DNA of 64,000 bases from Sedimentibacter acidaminivorans (GTDB lineage: Bacteria; Bacillota; Clostridia; Tissierellales; Sedimentibacteraceae): assembly GCF_017873955.1 (NCBI RefSeq), contig NZ_JAGGKS010000011.1, positions 1-64,000 of the forward strand. Reading direction: 5' to 3'. The translations under genes and the position numbers were made by a program. Of the stretch, positions 54,053-62,867 are shown piece by piece. Each line of letters opens with the position of its first letter. The stretch's first letter is position 1. The notes beneath the pieces were generated by a model. It did not search any database, was not told the DNA's origin, and saw only the letters and a program-made list of their open reading frames with translations.

Positions 54053-54075
54053 GGGTTAGCATAAAATGCTAACCC
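54053..54075 (-). terminator. folA terminator
   Basis: A perfect 10-bp stem GGGTTAGCAT with a 3-base loop lies 9 bp past the folA stop and before the kinase gene. The core is the same as that of the hairpin at 44947-44973. Confidence 0.8.
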
Positions 54076-54083
54076 ATTAATTT

Positions 54084-54587
54084 CTACTTTTGTATTGGTC
54101 TCATATTCTTATATGTATTAAATGTAAACTCTATACCATTATTAATATGCTTTTCTGATTTGAAAACTAATTTCCAGTTTGCATCATCGTCAAAATTGTG
54201 TAAATATGTGTCTGCCTTAGCAGTTGCATTAACCTTTGTAATATATGCCTCTTCACAATATGGATAGAGTTCATTATAAATCTTTCCTCCACCAATAATA
54301 AAAACATCATCACTATCATATTTTTTCAATTCTTCAAACAATTCATCAGTTGAATTGCATATAATGCAACCTTCTTTTTTAAATTTTTCATCTCTTGTTA
54401 AAACAATATTTGTTCTATTTTTCAATGGATTTCCACCTGGAAATGACAATAAAGTAGGTCTACCCATAACAACAATTTTATTTTTTGTTGTATTTCTAAA
54501 AAATGCCATGTCGTCAGGAAGATCAAACAATAAATCACCATCAAATCCTATTCCCCAGTCACTAGCAACTGCTACTATTAATTTCAT
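54084..54587 (-). CDS. folA: Dihydrofolate reductase
   Basis: The start is the ATG of MKLIVAVASDWGIGFDGDL at 54587, with AGAGGAG before it. A longer frame overlaps thyA and is not used. The 167-residue enzyme reduces dihydrofolate with NADPH. Landmarks are GIGFDGDLLFDLPDDMAFFRNTT, the NADPH loop VVMGRPTLLSFPGG and VFIIGGGKIYNELYPYCEE. It starts 13 bp after thyA, which produces its substrate. Confidence 0.95.
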   Translation of the reverse strand: MKLIVAVASDWGIGFDGDLLFDLPDDMAFFRNTTKNKIVVMGRPTLLSFPGGNPLKNRTNIVLTRDEKFKKEGCIICNSTDELFEELKKYDSDDVFIIGGGKIYNELYPYCEEAYITKVNATAKADTYLHNFDDDANWKLVFKSEKHINNGIEFTFNTYKNMRPIQK

Positions 54588-54600
54588 AATTTCTCCTCTT

Positions 54601-55431
54601 TTACACTGCAATAGGTACTTTAATTTTAACTGGATTAAATTTATAGTCAATAAGTTTAAAACTATCAACTTTAAAGTCATAAAAATCAGTTATGTTTTTA
54701 TCTACCTCAATTTTAGGTGCATCAAAAGATTTGTTTTTTATTAATTCTTCAATAATAGGAACATGTCTGTCGTATATATGTGCATCAGCTATAACATGTA
54801 CTAACTCACCAGCTTCTAAACCGCTTATCTGTGCCATCATATGTACTAATATTGAATATTGCACTACATTCCAGTTATTGGCTGCAAGCATGTCCTGTGA
54901 TCGCTGATTAAGTATAGCATTTAATTTATTTCCTGACACATTAAATGTCATGCTGTAAGCACATGGATACAAATGCATTTCATGTAGATCTTCAAAATTA
55001 TATATGTTAGTCAAAATTCTCCTGCTATAAGGATTATTTTTAAGATCATAAATTACTCTATCTACTTGGTTAAATTCTCCTTCTTTATATTTGTGCTTTA
55101 TTCCTAATTGATATCCATACGCCTTGCCAATAGAACCAGTACCATCAGCCCATGAATCCCAAATATGACTATCTAAATCATTAACATTATTAGACTTCTT
55201 CTGCCAAATCCACAACAATTCATCAACTGCCGCTTTAAAGTTTGTTTTTCTCAATGTTAAAATTGGAAAGCTTTCTTCTAAATTATATCTATTAACTATT
55301 CCGAATTTCTTTATTGTATGAGCAGGAGTTCCATCTTCCCATCTAGGTCTAACATCATATTCATTATCCCAAACGCCATTTTGTAAAATTTCCTTGCAAT
55401 TTTCTATAAATATTTTATCTGCTGCGTTCAC
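54601..55431 (-). CDS. thyA: Thymidylate synthase
   Basis: This 276-residue enzyme methylates dUMP to dTMP with methylene-tetrahydrofolate. The start is GTG at 55431, 7 bp after GGGAGG. The catalytic cysteine is in YPCAYSMTF, followed by the dUMP-binding QRSQDMLAANNWNVVQYS block (read QRSQD and NNWNVVQY). The length and the C-terminal IKVPIAV fit the ThyA family. It is the first gene of the thyA-folA operon. Confidence 0.95.
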   Translation of the reverse strand: MNAADKIFIENCKEILQNGVWDNEYDVRPRWEDGTPAHTIKKFGIVNRYNLEESFPILTLRKTNFKAAVDELLWIWQKKSNNVNDLDSHIWDSWADGTGSIGKAYGYQLGIKHKYKEGEFNQVDRVIYDLKNNPYSRRILTNIYNFEDLHEMHLYPCAYSMTFNVSGNKLNAILNQRSQDMLAANNWNVVQYSILVHMMAQISGLEAGELVHVIADAHIYDRHVPIIEELIKNKSFDAPKIEVDKNITDFYDFKVDSFKLIDYKFNPVKIKVPIAV

Positions 55432-55510
55432 ACCATCATCCTCCCGATCTTTTATTTATTATATTATACATTAGTAGGTAAAACTTTACAAGATATTAAA
55501 TACATCAAAT

Positions 55511-55532
55511 AAGGCGAGCATATGCCCGCCTT
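55511..55532 (-). terminator. Terminator after the small protein gene
   Basis: The stem AAGGCG-GCATATGC-CGCCTT is an almost perfect palindrome with one mismatch, followed by a T-rich run. It lies 15 bp past the stop of the 64-residue protein gene. Confidence 0.75.
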
Positions 55533-55547
55533 TCTTATATAATATAA

Positions 55548-55742
55548 TTATTTCATTGAACTATTATTAACAAAACTTTTAATTTTCATCTTTTCTTCAA
55601 AACCACTAACTCTCATAGCCTCAGAAGCTTCGCTTTCAAAATTCTTAAAATATATACTCATATCTCCATCTTTGGAATCGTCATACATAATGCACCTGTA
55701 GCCTTCATCATACATTTTCTTTATTTTTTCAAATTCATTCAT
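55548..55742 (-). CDS. Small soluble protein of unknown function
   Basis: The start is the ATG of MNEFEKIKKMYDEGYRC at 55742, with AAGGGAGA before it. The longer frame to 55835 is an AT-rich leader without a ribosome site. The 64-residue product is charged and has no signal peptide. The pattern MYDEGYRCIMYDDSKDGDMSIYF suggests a small alpha/beta fold. No family is recognised. It is monocistronic with its own terminator. Confidence 0.6.
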   Translation of the reverse strand: MNEFEKIKKMYDEGYRCIMYDDSKDGDMSIYFKNFESEASEAMRVSGFEEKMKIKSFVNNSSMK

Positions 55743-55917
55743 AACATTCTCCCTTAAAATAAAATTATTATTACTATTATTGCCAATTTTATTCTTTTTT
55801 ATTAATTTTTTTTGAATCTTAATGTATATCGGCATAAATAGATAATTATATAATGAATGCTATGATAACAATTTACACTTTATGAAATAACAAATAATAT
55901 TTTCTAAAATACACTTT

Positions 55918-56574
55918 TTAGACTAGCTTTTCGATTTTTCCTTTTTTTGCTAATGCTAAAAGCATTCCTAAAGCAATAGAAAGAAAAGCAGAAGCTAAAA
56001 CTCTATACTCTGATGGTAATAAAAAGACGGCTGTATGAACTGGTATCCAAAACATTGTACATGTTTTTACCCAACTAAACTCAACTAGCGAATGCCAATC
56101 AACTCTATCAACTAAGATACTTAAGTTTATTTTACCCAATTTTTCATACTTTGCATCAATATATAAATCCATAAATCTGTGAAAAACCATCATCATTGGT
56201 CCAAAGGTTAAATTCATTACTGTACTACCAAAAAATGCTTGAGCTAAAGCACTATTTACAAATGGTAGCAACCCAGATTTTTGGGCAATTAAAGAGCCTC
56301 CCATAAAAATTGTAAACACAAGAGAAATCATCATACCAATAATTCCCCAAACTATTATTCTATAAATTATTCCTTTTGGGATAATGTATTCGCCCTTTAC
56401 CAACCTTACCCCTAACAAATCGCCCATTGTTGCCAATATTGAAAATTTTATAAATCCACCCAAATATGGATGGGAGCTGGTAAATACTAGAAATGCTTCT
56501 CTTGAAATGGGAGTTACTAGCACTACTACCCATACTAGCAATGAAGCAATCCATATAAAATCACCTTTTTTCAA
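55918..56574 (-). CDS. Membrane protein, possibly Mpv17/PMP22-like
   Basis: The start is the TTG at 56574, 6 bp after AGGAGG. The in-frame ATG at 56604 lies inside the preceding hairpin and puts the ribosome site within the coding frame. The 218-residue protein has about five or six helices. The C-terminal region (EFSWVKTCTMFWIPVHTAVFLLPSEYRVL, near 165-195) loosely recalls the Mpv17/PMP22 signature. Function is unknown. It lies just downstream of iorB, separated by a terminator. Confidence 0.55.
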   Translation of the reverse strand: MKKGDFIWIASLLVWVVVLVTPISREAFLVFTSSHPYLGGFIKFSILATMGDLLGVRLVKGEYIIPKGIIYRIIVWGIIGMMISLVFTIFMGGSLIAQKSGLLPFVNSALAQAFFGSTVMNLTFGPMMMVFHRFMDLYIDAKYEKLGKINLSILVDRVDWHSLVEFSWVKTCTMFWIPVHTAVFLLPSEYRVLASAFLSIALGMLLALAKKGKIEKLV

Positions 56575-56593
56575 TCTCTGCCTCCTATTAATA

Positions 56594-56623
56594 TAGTGCT
56601 GCATAACACATTATGCAGCACTA
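56594..56623 (-). terminator. iorB terminator
   Basis: A perfect 13-bp stem TAGTGCTGCATAA/TTATGCAGCACTA with a 4-base loop lies 8 bp past the iorB stop. It separates iorAB from the following membrane protein gene. Confidence 0.75.
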
Positions 56624-56630
56624 ATTTAAA

Positions 56631-57200
56631 TTAAACTAAATTCATACCTACTTCTAAGGCCTTTAAATTAATATCAATTAATTTTGGCTTTATATTATCT
56701 CTTAAAATTTTATCCCAATCAATATCTTCAAGTTTCATTGATTTAATTATTGTTCCAAGCAATATAACATTCATAACTTTAGAATTACCAATAGTCTCAG
56801 CTTCTTTTGCCCCATCAATTACAATTGTTTTAGCTTTGCTTTTTAGTACTTCTACAGCATTTTCAGGATAGTCTAATTTTCCAGAAAGTATTGGCATTGA
56901 ATTTATTTCAAAATCATTTACAACAACTATACCATTAGGTTTCAAATAATTCAAATATCTCAAGGCTTCCATTTTTTCAAATGATACTAAGATATCTGCT
57001 CCTCCTAACTCAATAACTGGAGATTCCACCTTATCACCATACCTTACATGAGACGATACAGAGCCACCTCTTTGAGACATACCATGAATTTCACTCATTT
57101 TTACATCATAGCCTGATTCCAAAAGGCCAATTGTTAAAAGCTTACTTGCAAGTATTGTACCTTGACCGCCTACTCCTACTAATAAAATATTATTTGTCAT
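56631..57200 (-). CDS. iorB: Indolepyruvate:ferredoxin oxidoreductase, beta subunit
   Basis: This is the 189-residue gamma-type subunit of the 2-oxoacid:ferredoxin oxidoreductase family. NNILLVGVGGQGTILASKLL opens a Rossmann fold, and GMSQRGGSVSSHVRYG follows. With IorA it oxidatively decarboxylates aryl pyruvates (from Trp, Phe and Tyr) to the acyl-CoA, reducing ferredoxin. It starts on the base after the iorA stop, so the genes are coupled. The length is standard for IorB. Confidence 0.95.
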   Translation of the reverse strand: MTNNILLVGVGGQGTILASKLLTIGLLESGYDVKMSEIHGMSQRGGSVSSHVRYGDKVESPVIELGGADILVSFEKMEALRYLNYLKPNGIVVVNDFEINSMPILSGKLDYPENAVEVLKSKAKTIVIDGAKEAETIGNSKVMNVILLGTIIKSMKLEDIDWDKILRDNIKPKLIDINLKALEVGMNLV

Positions 57201-58985
57201 TTATGCTTCCACCTTTCTTATAGCTTTTACAGGACATACTTGAAGACATACTTCACAGCCTACACATGAATCTTGATCTATTTTTGATTTTTTACTTATT
57301 TTATCAAAGGATATAGCAGGACATCCAGTTCTTATACATGCCTTGCAGCCTATACACTTTTCCTCATCTACTATACATTTAGATTTAAACGCAGTGCTGA
57401 ATTCTTCTTTATCCTCTGGAGAAAATTTCTTTAACACACATGGCCACCTTGTTATGATTACTGATGGTTCATCAAGACTAAGAGCCCAATCAAGTGCATG
57501 TTTAACTGCTTTTAAATCATTTGGATTAATTGTGATAACATTCTTAAATCCTAAAGCCTTAACTATTGCTTCAATATCTAATTCAACAGTTTTCTCCCCT
57601 TGTAATGTATACCCTGAACCTGGGTTTTCCTGATGTCCAGTCATACCTGTTATACGGTTATCAAGAATTACATTAACTGTATTACTGTTATTGTAAATAA
57701 CATCAATTAATGAATTTATTCCTGTATGGAAAAATGTTGAGTCTCCAAGACAAGAAACAACTCTCATCTTATTGTTTTCATTCATGTTAAAAACTTGTTG
57801 AGCACCATGACCAACGCTTATACTTGACCCCATACATATATTTTGATCAACTGCATTGTAAGGCTCGGAAAAAGCTAAAGAATAACATCCAATATCACCT
57901 GACATCAATACATTTTTTCTTTTGCCTAATTCATGATAGAAACCTCTGTGAGGACAGCCGGCACAAAGTGTCGGTGGTCTTGATACCACTTCTTTTTCAT
58001 CATACTCTACATTTGGTTTTATTTCTCCAAACACCGCTTGTCTAATAACTTCTGGCAACATTTCTCCATAGGCAGGGAATAAATTGTTCCCGTAACATTC
58101 AAATCCTAGTACCCTTACCTGTTCTTCTATATAAGGATCATTTTCTTCAATAACATATATTTTTTCAACTTTTGAACAAAACTCTTTTATTTTCTCAGTT
58201 GGAAGAGGTTGTGTATATCCTAACTTTAAATATGATGCCGTATTTCCAAACACCTCTTTTGCATAACTGTAACATACTCCAGAAGATATAACGCCCACTT
58301 TAGTATCGTTCCATTCCATATAATTCAACTCTGTACTGTTTGAAAATTCTAATAATTCTTTTTGTCTTTCTTCTACCTTTACTCTTAATTTTCTTGCAAC
58401 AGCAGGGACAGTTACATATTTATTTATATCTTTTTTATATTCTATGATTGCTTTTTCTTCTCTATCAAGACATTCAACAGTTCCTTTTGAGTGACATACT
58501 CTTGTGGTCATTCTAATTAAAACTGGTGTATTATATTTTTCACTTATATCAAATGCTACCTTAGTCATATCTTTTGATTCTTGAGAATCAGAAGGTTCTA
58601 GCATAGGAATCTTTGCAAACTTTGCATAGTTTCTGTTATCTTGTTCATTTTGTGATGAGTGCTGTCCTGGTTCATCTGCTGAAACTAAAACCATTCCTCC
58701 ATATACCCCTGTATATGAAACTGTAAACAATGGATCTGCAGCAACATTTACACCTACATGTTTCATAGATGCCAACGCTCTTGCGCCTGCCATTGAAGCC
58801 CCTATAGCTGCTTCTAACGCAACCTTTTCATTATTTGCCCATTCTGCTAAAATATCATCCTTATAAAGCGCAACATTTTCTAATATTTCAGTACTTGGTG
58901 TTCCTGGATAAGCAGAAGCATACCTAACCCCTGCTTCATATGCACCACGTGCAATTGCTTCATTTCCTGTCATTAATTTTTTCAT
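57201..58985 (-). CDS. iorA: Indolepyruvate:ferredoxin oxidoreductase, alpha subunit
   Basis: This 594-residue TDP enzyme subunit has an N-terminal pyrimidine-binding domain (MTGNEAIARGAYEAGVRYASAYPGTPSTEI), a TDP domain with GDIGCYS and the GDSTFFHTGINSLIDVIYNN motif, and the C-terminal part has two 4Fe-4S motifs (CIGCKACIRTGCP and CVGCEVCLQVCP). It is predicted to oxidise aromatic 2-keto acids during amino-acid fermentation. A sigma-54 promoter sits upstream (59088-59104) beside a sigma-54 activator gene. Confidence 0.95.
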   Translation of the reverse strand: MKKLMTGNEAIARGAYEAGVRYASAYPGTPSTEILENVALYKDDILAEWANNEKVALEAAIGASMAGARALASMKHVGVNVAADPLFTVSYTGVYGGMVLVSADEPGQHSSQNEQDNRNYAKFAKIPMLEPSDSQESKDMTKVAFDISEKYNTPVLIRMTTRVCHSKGTVECLDREEKAIIEYKKDINKYVTVPAVARKLRVKVEERQKELLEFSNSTELNYMEWNDTKVGVISSGVCYSYAKEVFGNTASYLKLGYTQPLPTEKIKEFCSKVEKIYVIEENDPYIEEQVRVLGFECYGNNLFPAYGEMLPEVIRQAVFGEIKPNVEYDEKEVVSRPPTLCAGCPHRGFYHELGKRKNVLMSGDIGCYSLAFSEPYNAVDQNICMGSSISVGHGAQQVFNMNENNKMRVVSCLGDSTFFHTGINSLIDVIYNNSNTVNVILDNRITGMTGHQENPGSGYTLQGEKTVELDIEAIVKALGFKNVITINPNDLKAVKHALDWALSLDEPSVIITRWPCVLKKFSPEDKEEFSTAFKSKCIVDEEKCIGCKACIRTGCPAISFDKISKKSKIDQDSCVGCEVCLQVCPVKAIRKVEA

Positions 58986-59087
58986 ATTTTAACTCCTTAA
59001 TTTTATATTTATTTTACAGCCGATGTGAATAATACTAATAATAAATATATTTCCTTAGATGATAATGTTCTGTTGTTAATATTATTT

Positions 59088-59104
59088 AGCAATAACTGTG
59101 CCAA
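59088..59104 (-). promoter_or_regulatory. Sigma-54 promoter of iorAB
   Basis: On the minus strand TTGGCACAGTTATTGCT matches the -24/-12 consensus YTGGCACGRNNNTTGCW at every fixed position except one (A for G after GGCAC). It lies about 100 bp before the iorA ATG, directly downstream of a PrpR-type sigma-54 activator gene. Confidence 0.8.
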
Positions 59105-59158
59105 AAAAAACAAATGCCTCTAATACTGTGTTTTATACGTATTAAAAGGCATTTGTTC
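59105..59158 (-). terminator. Terminator of the sigma-54 activator gene
   Basis: Arms AACAAATGCC and GGCATTTGTT pair over 10-11 bp with further partial pairing and a long loop. They are followed on the minus strand by eight T that abut the -24 element of the iorAB promoter. It insulates iorAB from regulator read-through. Confidence 0.8.
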
Positions 59159-59170
59159 ATAATTATGTTT

Positions 59171-59207
59171 TGTTTTTTAGACGTTTTGTTTATGTTTTTA
59201 GACATTT
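59171..59207 (-). promoter_or_regulatory. Candidate upstream activator sites for iorAB
   Basis: TGTTTTTTAGACGTTT (59171-59186) and TGTTTTTAGACATTT (59193-59207) are direct repeats about two helical turns apart, 70-105 bp upstream of the -24 element. This is where sigma-54 activators bind. The repeat is seen directly and its role is inferred. Confidence 0.4.
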
Positions 59208-59266
59208 CTAAAGCTTAATAATAAGCTAAAAACTCCTAGAAGCAATTATTTTTTATTTTTTACTAC

Positions 59267-61192
59267 TTATTGATTCTTAGGATTACTTTTATTCCACAAC
59301 GATGCTCTACTAATGCCTAGAACATTTGCAATATCATTTTTTGACATACCTTGATTTTCTAGCATATCAATTACTTTCATCTCTACGAATCTATTTATTT
59401 TTTTCAAATCCATGGATATGTTGCTATCTAGCACAGCACTACTAATTTTTTGTTTTTTATTTTCAAAAAGATGATATTCATCATTAGCGTTAAATTCACC
59501 ACTGAACTCTTCGCCCTCATTAAATTCAAATTCACCAAATATAATATATCTTTGAACAATATTTTTTAACTCTCTAACATTTCCAGGCCAAGAATAACTA
59601 AGTAACCTATCTTTTAATTTATCATCAATTTCAGGAATTTCATAGTCTTTTGAATATTCTGATAAATAGTAATCAAAAATAGGAATAATATCTTTTTTTC
59701 TCTCCCTTAAAGGTGGTATTCGAAGTTCTATTACACTTAATCTATAAAACAAATCTCGTCTAAAACTTCCATCTTTCATTTTCCCTAATAATTCTTCATT
59801 TGAAGCTGCCAATATCCTTACATCAAGTGGTATTACATAATCAGACCCTATTCGCATTACTTCTTTTTCTTCTAGAACACGCAAAAGTTTTGTTTGAAGA
59901 TTTATAGATATACTATTTATTTCATCTAGAAATATAGTACCTCCATGTGCTAACTCGAATAAACCTGATTTGCCTCCCTTTCTTGCTCCAGTGAATGCAC
60001 CCTCTTCATAACCAAATAGTTCACTTTCAAGCAAGCTTTCAGTAAGTGCAGCACAATTTATAGCTACAAACGGTTCAGATTTTCTTTCACCTAAATTATG
60101 TATGCTTTGAGCTATCATTTCTTTTCCTGTACCACTTTCCCCATACATCATTGCAGTACTATCACTCATGCTCACTTTAACCGCCCTTGCTAATAAATCC
60201 TTCATAATCTGGTCATTAGCAATAATATCTTCAAATTTATATCGAGCAACCAGTTTCTTTTTATTTAGTTCATATCTTATCTTTCTTTCTAAGTTTTGCA
60301 ACTTCGTTATATCTTGAAATGAACACAAAACTCCTAAAATTTGATCATCGATTTCTAATAATGAAATATTTGCTGCAACAACAATTTTTTTAATCCGAAT
60401 TATTTCATTATATTTGTTAGTTCGATCATTTAAAACATCCATCATGAACCCTAATTCAGGAAAAACCTCTTTCAATTGTTTTTCCAAAACATAAGCTCCA
60501 TCTTTTTTTAACAATTCATTAGCACGACCATTGTATAAAATAATTTTTCCATATCTATCAACCGCCAGTACAGCATCATGCACACCTTCGAGAGTTGTAT
60601 TAAGTACCTCGTTTTTATATTTCTGTTCATATAAACTATCTACAATTTCCCAAGCACTAGATATTGCATCATGTATTGAGTCATCACTAGCACTAATATA
60701 TTCAAAGTCCAAATTATATTTTTGTGCAATTTGGCATGGTATTCCGCCGCCAACGATTACCACATCTTTTTGAACATAATTACTAATTATTCCTTCAATT
60801 TCTTCAGGCTCACTAAACTTTTCAATAATAACGTTATGATTTATTATCTCTTTCCACTCCAAGTAATCAAAGTTTTCCATTTCAGAAATCAATAGAACAA
60901 TATCTCTATTGTATTTTTTAGCAGTTTTAATAGCATGTAAAATATCAAGTGTGGAGGTTTTCAGTTGTATGACTGGTATTTCAACATTACTAATAGAATG
61001 AAGATAGCCACCACTTCTAGCAATTATAGCTTTAATACCCTTTTTCTCCAACAATTTACCTTGCTCATAAATTTTGTCTGGATCTAATAAATCAATTATA
61101 ATTTTACCCTCTTTTACTTGGTCACCATATAATTTTTCTATTGTTTCCTTAATTTCAATATTATTAGCTATTATTCCTATTTTTCTTTCCAA
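59267..61192 (-). CDS. PrpR-type sigma-54-dependent transcriptional activator
   Basis: This is a 641-residue enhancer-binding protein. Residues 1-195 form the PrpR_N sensory domain (SGGYLHSISNVEIPVIQLKTS, VVGGGIPCQIAQ). A PAS domain follows at about 200-300. The AAA+ domain has Walker A GESGTGKE (351-358) and the sigma-54 contact GAFTGA (398-403). A C-terminal Fis-type helix-turn-helix (NDIANVLGISRASLWNK) binds DNA. It lies between iorAB and the atoE operon, with terminators on both sides, and is a likely activator of one or both. The ligand is unknown, possibly a small acid or acyl-CoA. Confidence 0.93.
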   Translation of the reverse strand: MERKIGIIANNIEIKETIEKLYGDQVKEGKIIIDLLDPDKIYEQGKLLEKKGIKAIIARSGGYLHSISNVEIPVIQLKTSTLDILHAIKTAKKYNRDIVLLISEMENFDYLEWKEIINHNVIIEKFSEPEEIEGIISNYVQKDVVIVGGGIPCQIAQKYNLDFEYISASDDSIHDAISSAWEIVDSLYEQKYKNEVLNTTLEGVHDAVLAVDRYGKIILYNGRANELLKKDGAYVLEKQLKEVFPELGFMMDVLNDRTNKYNEIIRIKKIVVAANISLLEIDDQILGVLCSFQDITKLQNLERKIRYELNKKKLVARYKFEDIIANDQIMKDLLARAVKVSMSDSTAMMYGESGTGKEMIAQSIHNLGERKSEPFVAINCAALTESLLESELFGYEEGAFTGARKGGKSGLFELAHGGTIFLDEINSISINLQTKLLRVLEEKEVMRIGSDYVIPLDVRILAASNEELLGKMKDGSFRRDLFYRLSVIELRIPPLRERKKDIIPIFDYYLSEYSKDYEIPEIDDKLKDRLLSYSWPGNVRELKNIVQRYIIFGEFEFNEGEEFSGEFNANDEYHLFENKKQKISSAVLDSNISMDLKKINRFVEMKVIDMLENQGMSKNDIANVLGISRASLWNKSNPKNQ

Positions 61193-61263
61193 AATATTTC
61201 TCCTTATAACATACTATTTATTATATTACCTTATAATTGTAAATTATATTTATATTATTAAAT

Positions 61264-61292
61264 ATTATAATACTATTTACTTTATTAATCAA
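61264..61292 (-). promoter_or_regulatory. Sigma-A promoter of the sigma-54 activator gene
   Basis: A -35 TTGATT (61287-61292) and perfect -10 TATAAT (61264-61269) with a 17-bp spacer read leftward, about 70 bp before the ATG. Confidence 0.65.
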
Positions 61293-61308
61293 AGGTATTA
61301 TCTTTAAT

Positions 61309-61342
61309 AAAAAATAGTTATCGGTTTTGATAACTATTTTTT
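61309..61342. terminator. Terminator downstream of the atoE operon
   Basis: A stem of about 13 bp (AAAAATAGTTATC) with a 6-base loop and A/T runs on both sides lies about 125 bp after the transporter stop and before the activator promoter. Confidence 0.75.
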
Positions 61343-61403
61343 ATTATTTGAAGTTTTTATAATACTTGAGTATTCTGTTTTTTCAGTTATGTTAAATGTT
61401 TTT

Positions 61404-61430
61404 TTGGGTTAAGTATTTTTTGGGTTAAAT
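61404..61430. repeat. Tandem TTTTTTGGGTTAA repeats
   Basis: Two copies of TTTTTTGGGTTAARTA lie 16 bp apart in the spacer between the transporter gene and its terminator, about 110 bp upstream of the activator promoter. The role is unknown. Confidence 0.5.
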
Positions 61431-61466
61431 ATTATTTAATCTTTTTATTTTTACGTTTTTATAATT

Positions 61467-62852
61467 CTATACAAATAATGGTACTATCAACAATCCTAAA
61501 ATTGTAGCTATAAACCAGAATAGCCATATAAATGCCATGTATCCCCATACATCCTTAAGTTTCATTCCAACTACTGATAATGCTGGAATAACATAAAGTG
61601 GTTGCAATAAATTAGTAGCTTCATCTCCATATACAAATGCATTGATTACATGTGGTAGATTAGCGTTTAATTTTAAAGCTGCATCTGTAATGATTTCACC
61701 TTGAACAATAAATTGACCTCCTTGAGAAGGAATAAATAAATTAAGTAAAGATGCAGATAAATAAGAGAATACTGGTAATGTATGCGCCGTAGCAATTGAT
61801 GTAAACCCTCCAACTATTATTTGTCCAAGTCCAGAGTCTATCATCATGCCAGAAATACCCCCATAGAATGGGAATTGAATCATAACGTCAGTTGCAAGGC
61901 TCAAATTATCCCTATATGATTTTACGAATTTTTCTGGAGTTGCATATAATATAAAATTTGCTGTTAAAAATATAAAAATTACAAAATTAAGAGATAATGA
62001 ACCTAAAAATCCTTTTTGAATAATTGTATAAACAATATTTATAACACCAGCAATTCCAATTAGATACATTATTATTCTACTACCATTCATCTTATCAGCA
62101 AATGTCTTTATAGATGATGATTTTTCTATTTCTTCTATTTCTAAATCATCAGTATTTGTTCCGTCAAATTCTACAATTTCATTTACTGGAGGTTCTGCTT
62201 TTATTGTAAGTATTATTGTACCTAACGCTACTATAAACCATATTATAACATTCATTGAATTGTAGGTAGTAATATTTTGAGTCAAAACTCCAATTTTATC
62301 AACCAAGAAATGGTCTGAGCCTGCAAGCAAAGCATATACTGATGCACTAGGTCCAAGACATTGTCCTAAGCACATTGTTGAATAACCTGCTGCAACCAGC
62401 ATAGGGAAGTGTAATCTTTTGATATTTTTAGTAAGCTCCATTGCTAAAATTGGTGTAACAATAGTACCAAATGCCCAATTGAGGAAACTAGAAACGTAGC
62501 CAAACACCATTAATAAAATAATTGCAGCTGTTGGAGTACTAACTAACCTCGCCATTGACCTTAGTAATTTTTTAACTTGCTTTGATTTTGCTGTTACAGA
62601 ACACGTTACAACCATAAATGACATCTGGAATGCAAAAGCTATTTGTGACCATATACCATTGAACCACGAATTGAGCATTCCTATAACTCCAGTATCTGTA
62701 AATATTGCACCTGCAAAGAATACTATTATTGTAAGAATTAAACAAAATACTAATGGATCTGGTATAACATTTTCAGCTGCAAATTGAAATTTTTTACTAA
62801 ATCTCCATAAAAAAGATCCCTTATTTAAACTTTGAGAATTTTCCTTTGACAT
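61467..62852 (-). CDS. AtoE-type short-chain fatty acid transporter
   Basis: This is a 461-residue membrane protein of the AtoE family, with about 11-12 helices. Landmarks are ENVIPDPLVFCLILTIIVF near the start, WSQIAFAFQMSFMVVTC, and LGPSASVYALLAGSDHFLVDKIG. The C-terminal half has FNLFIPSQGGQF-like LLNLFIPSQGGQFIVQGE and the YGDEATNLLQPLYVIPAL block. It should carry short-chain acids such as acetoacetate or butyrate. It starts 15 bp after the dehydrogenase gene, in one operon with the BKACE gene. AGGAG precedes the ATG. Confidence 0.88.
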   Translation of the reverse strand: MSKENSQSLNKGSFLWRFSKKFQFAAENVIPDPLVFCLILTIIVFFAGAIFTDTGVIGMLNSWFNGIWSQIAFAFQMSFMVVTCSVTAKSKQVKKLLRSMARLVSTPTAAIILLMVFGYVSSFLNWAFGTIVTPILAMELTKNIKRLHFPMLVAAGYSTMCLGQCLGPSASVYALLAGSDHFLVDKIGVLTQNITTYNSMNVIIWFIVALGTIILTIKAEPPVNEIVEFDGTNTDDLEIEEIEKSSSIKTFADKMNGSRIIMYLIGIAGVINIVYTIIQKGFLGSLSLNFVIFIFLTANFILYATPEKFVKSYRDNLSLATDVMIQFPFYGGISGMMIDSGLGQIIVGGFTSIATAHTLPVFSYLSASLLNLFIPSQGGQFIVQGEIITDAALKLNANLPHVINAFVYGDEATNLLQPLYVIPALSVVGMKLKDVWGYMAFIWLFWFIATILGLLIVPLFV

Positions 62853-62867
62853 GATAGCTTCTCCTTT

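Noticed and set aside
54355-54744. Plus-strand frame of 129 codons opposite folA and thyA
   Set aside because: It lies antisense to two well-recognised genes, has no ribosome site, and its protein resembles nothing.
62853-62867. A separate promoter for the AtoE-type gene
   Set aside because: Only 15 bp separate it from the dehydrogenase gene, enough for a ribosome site only.
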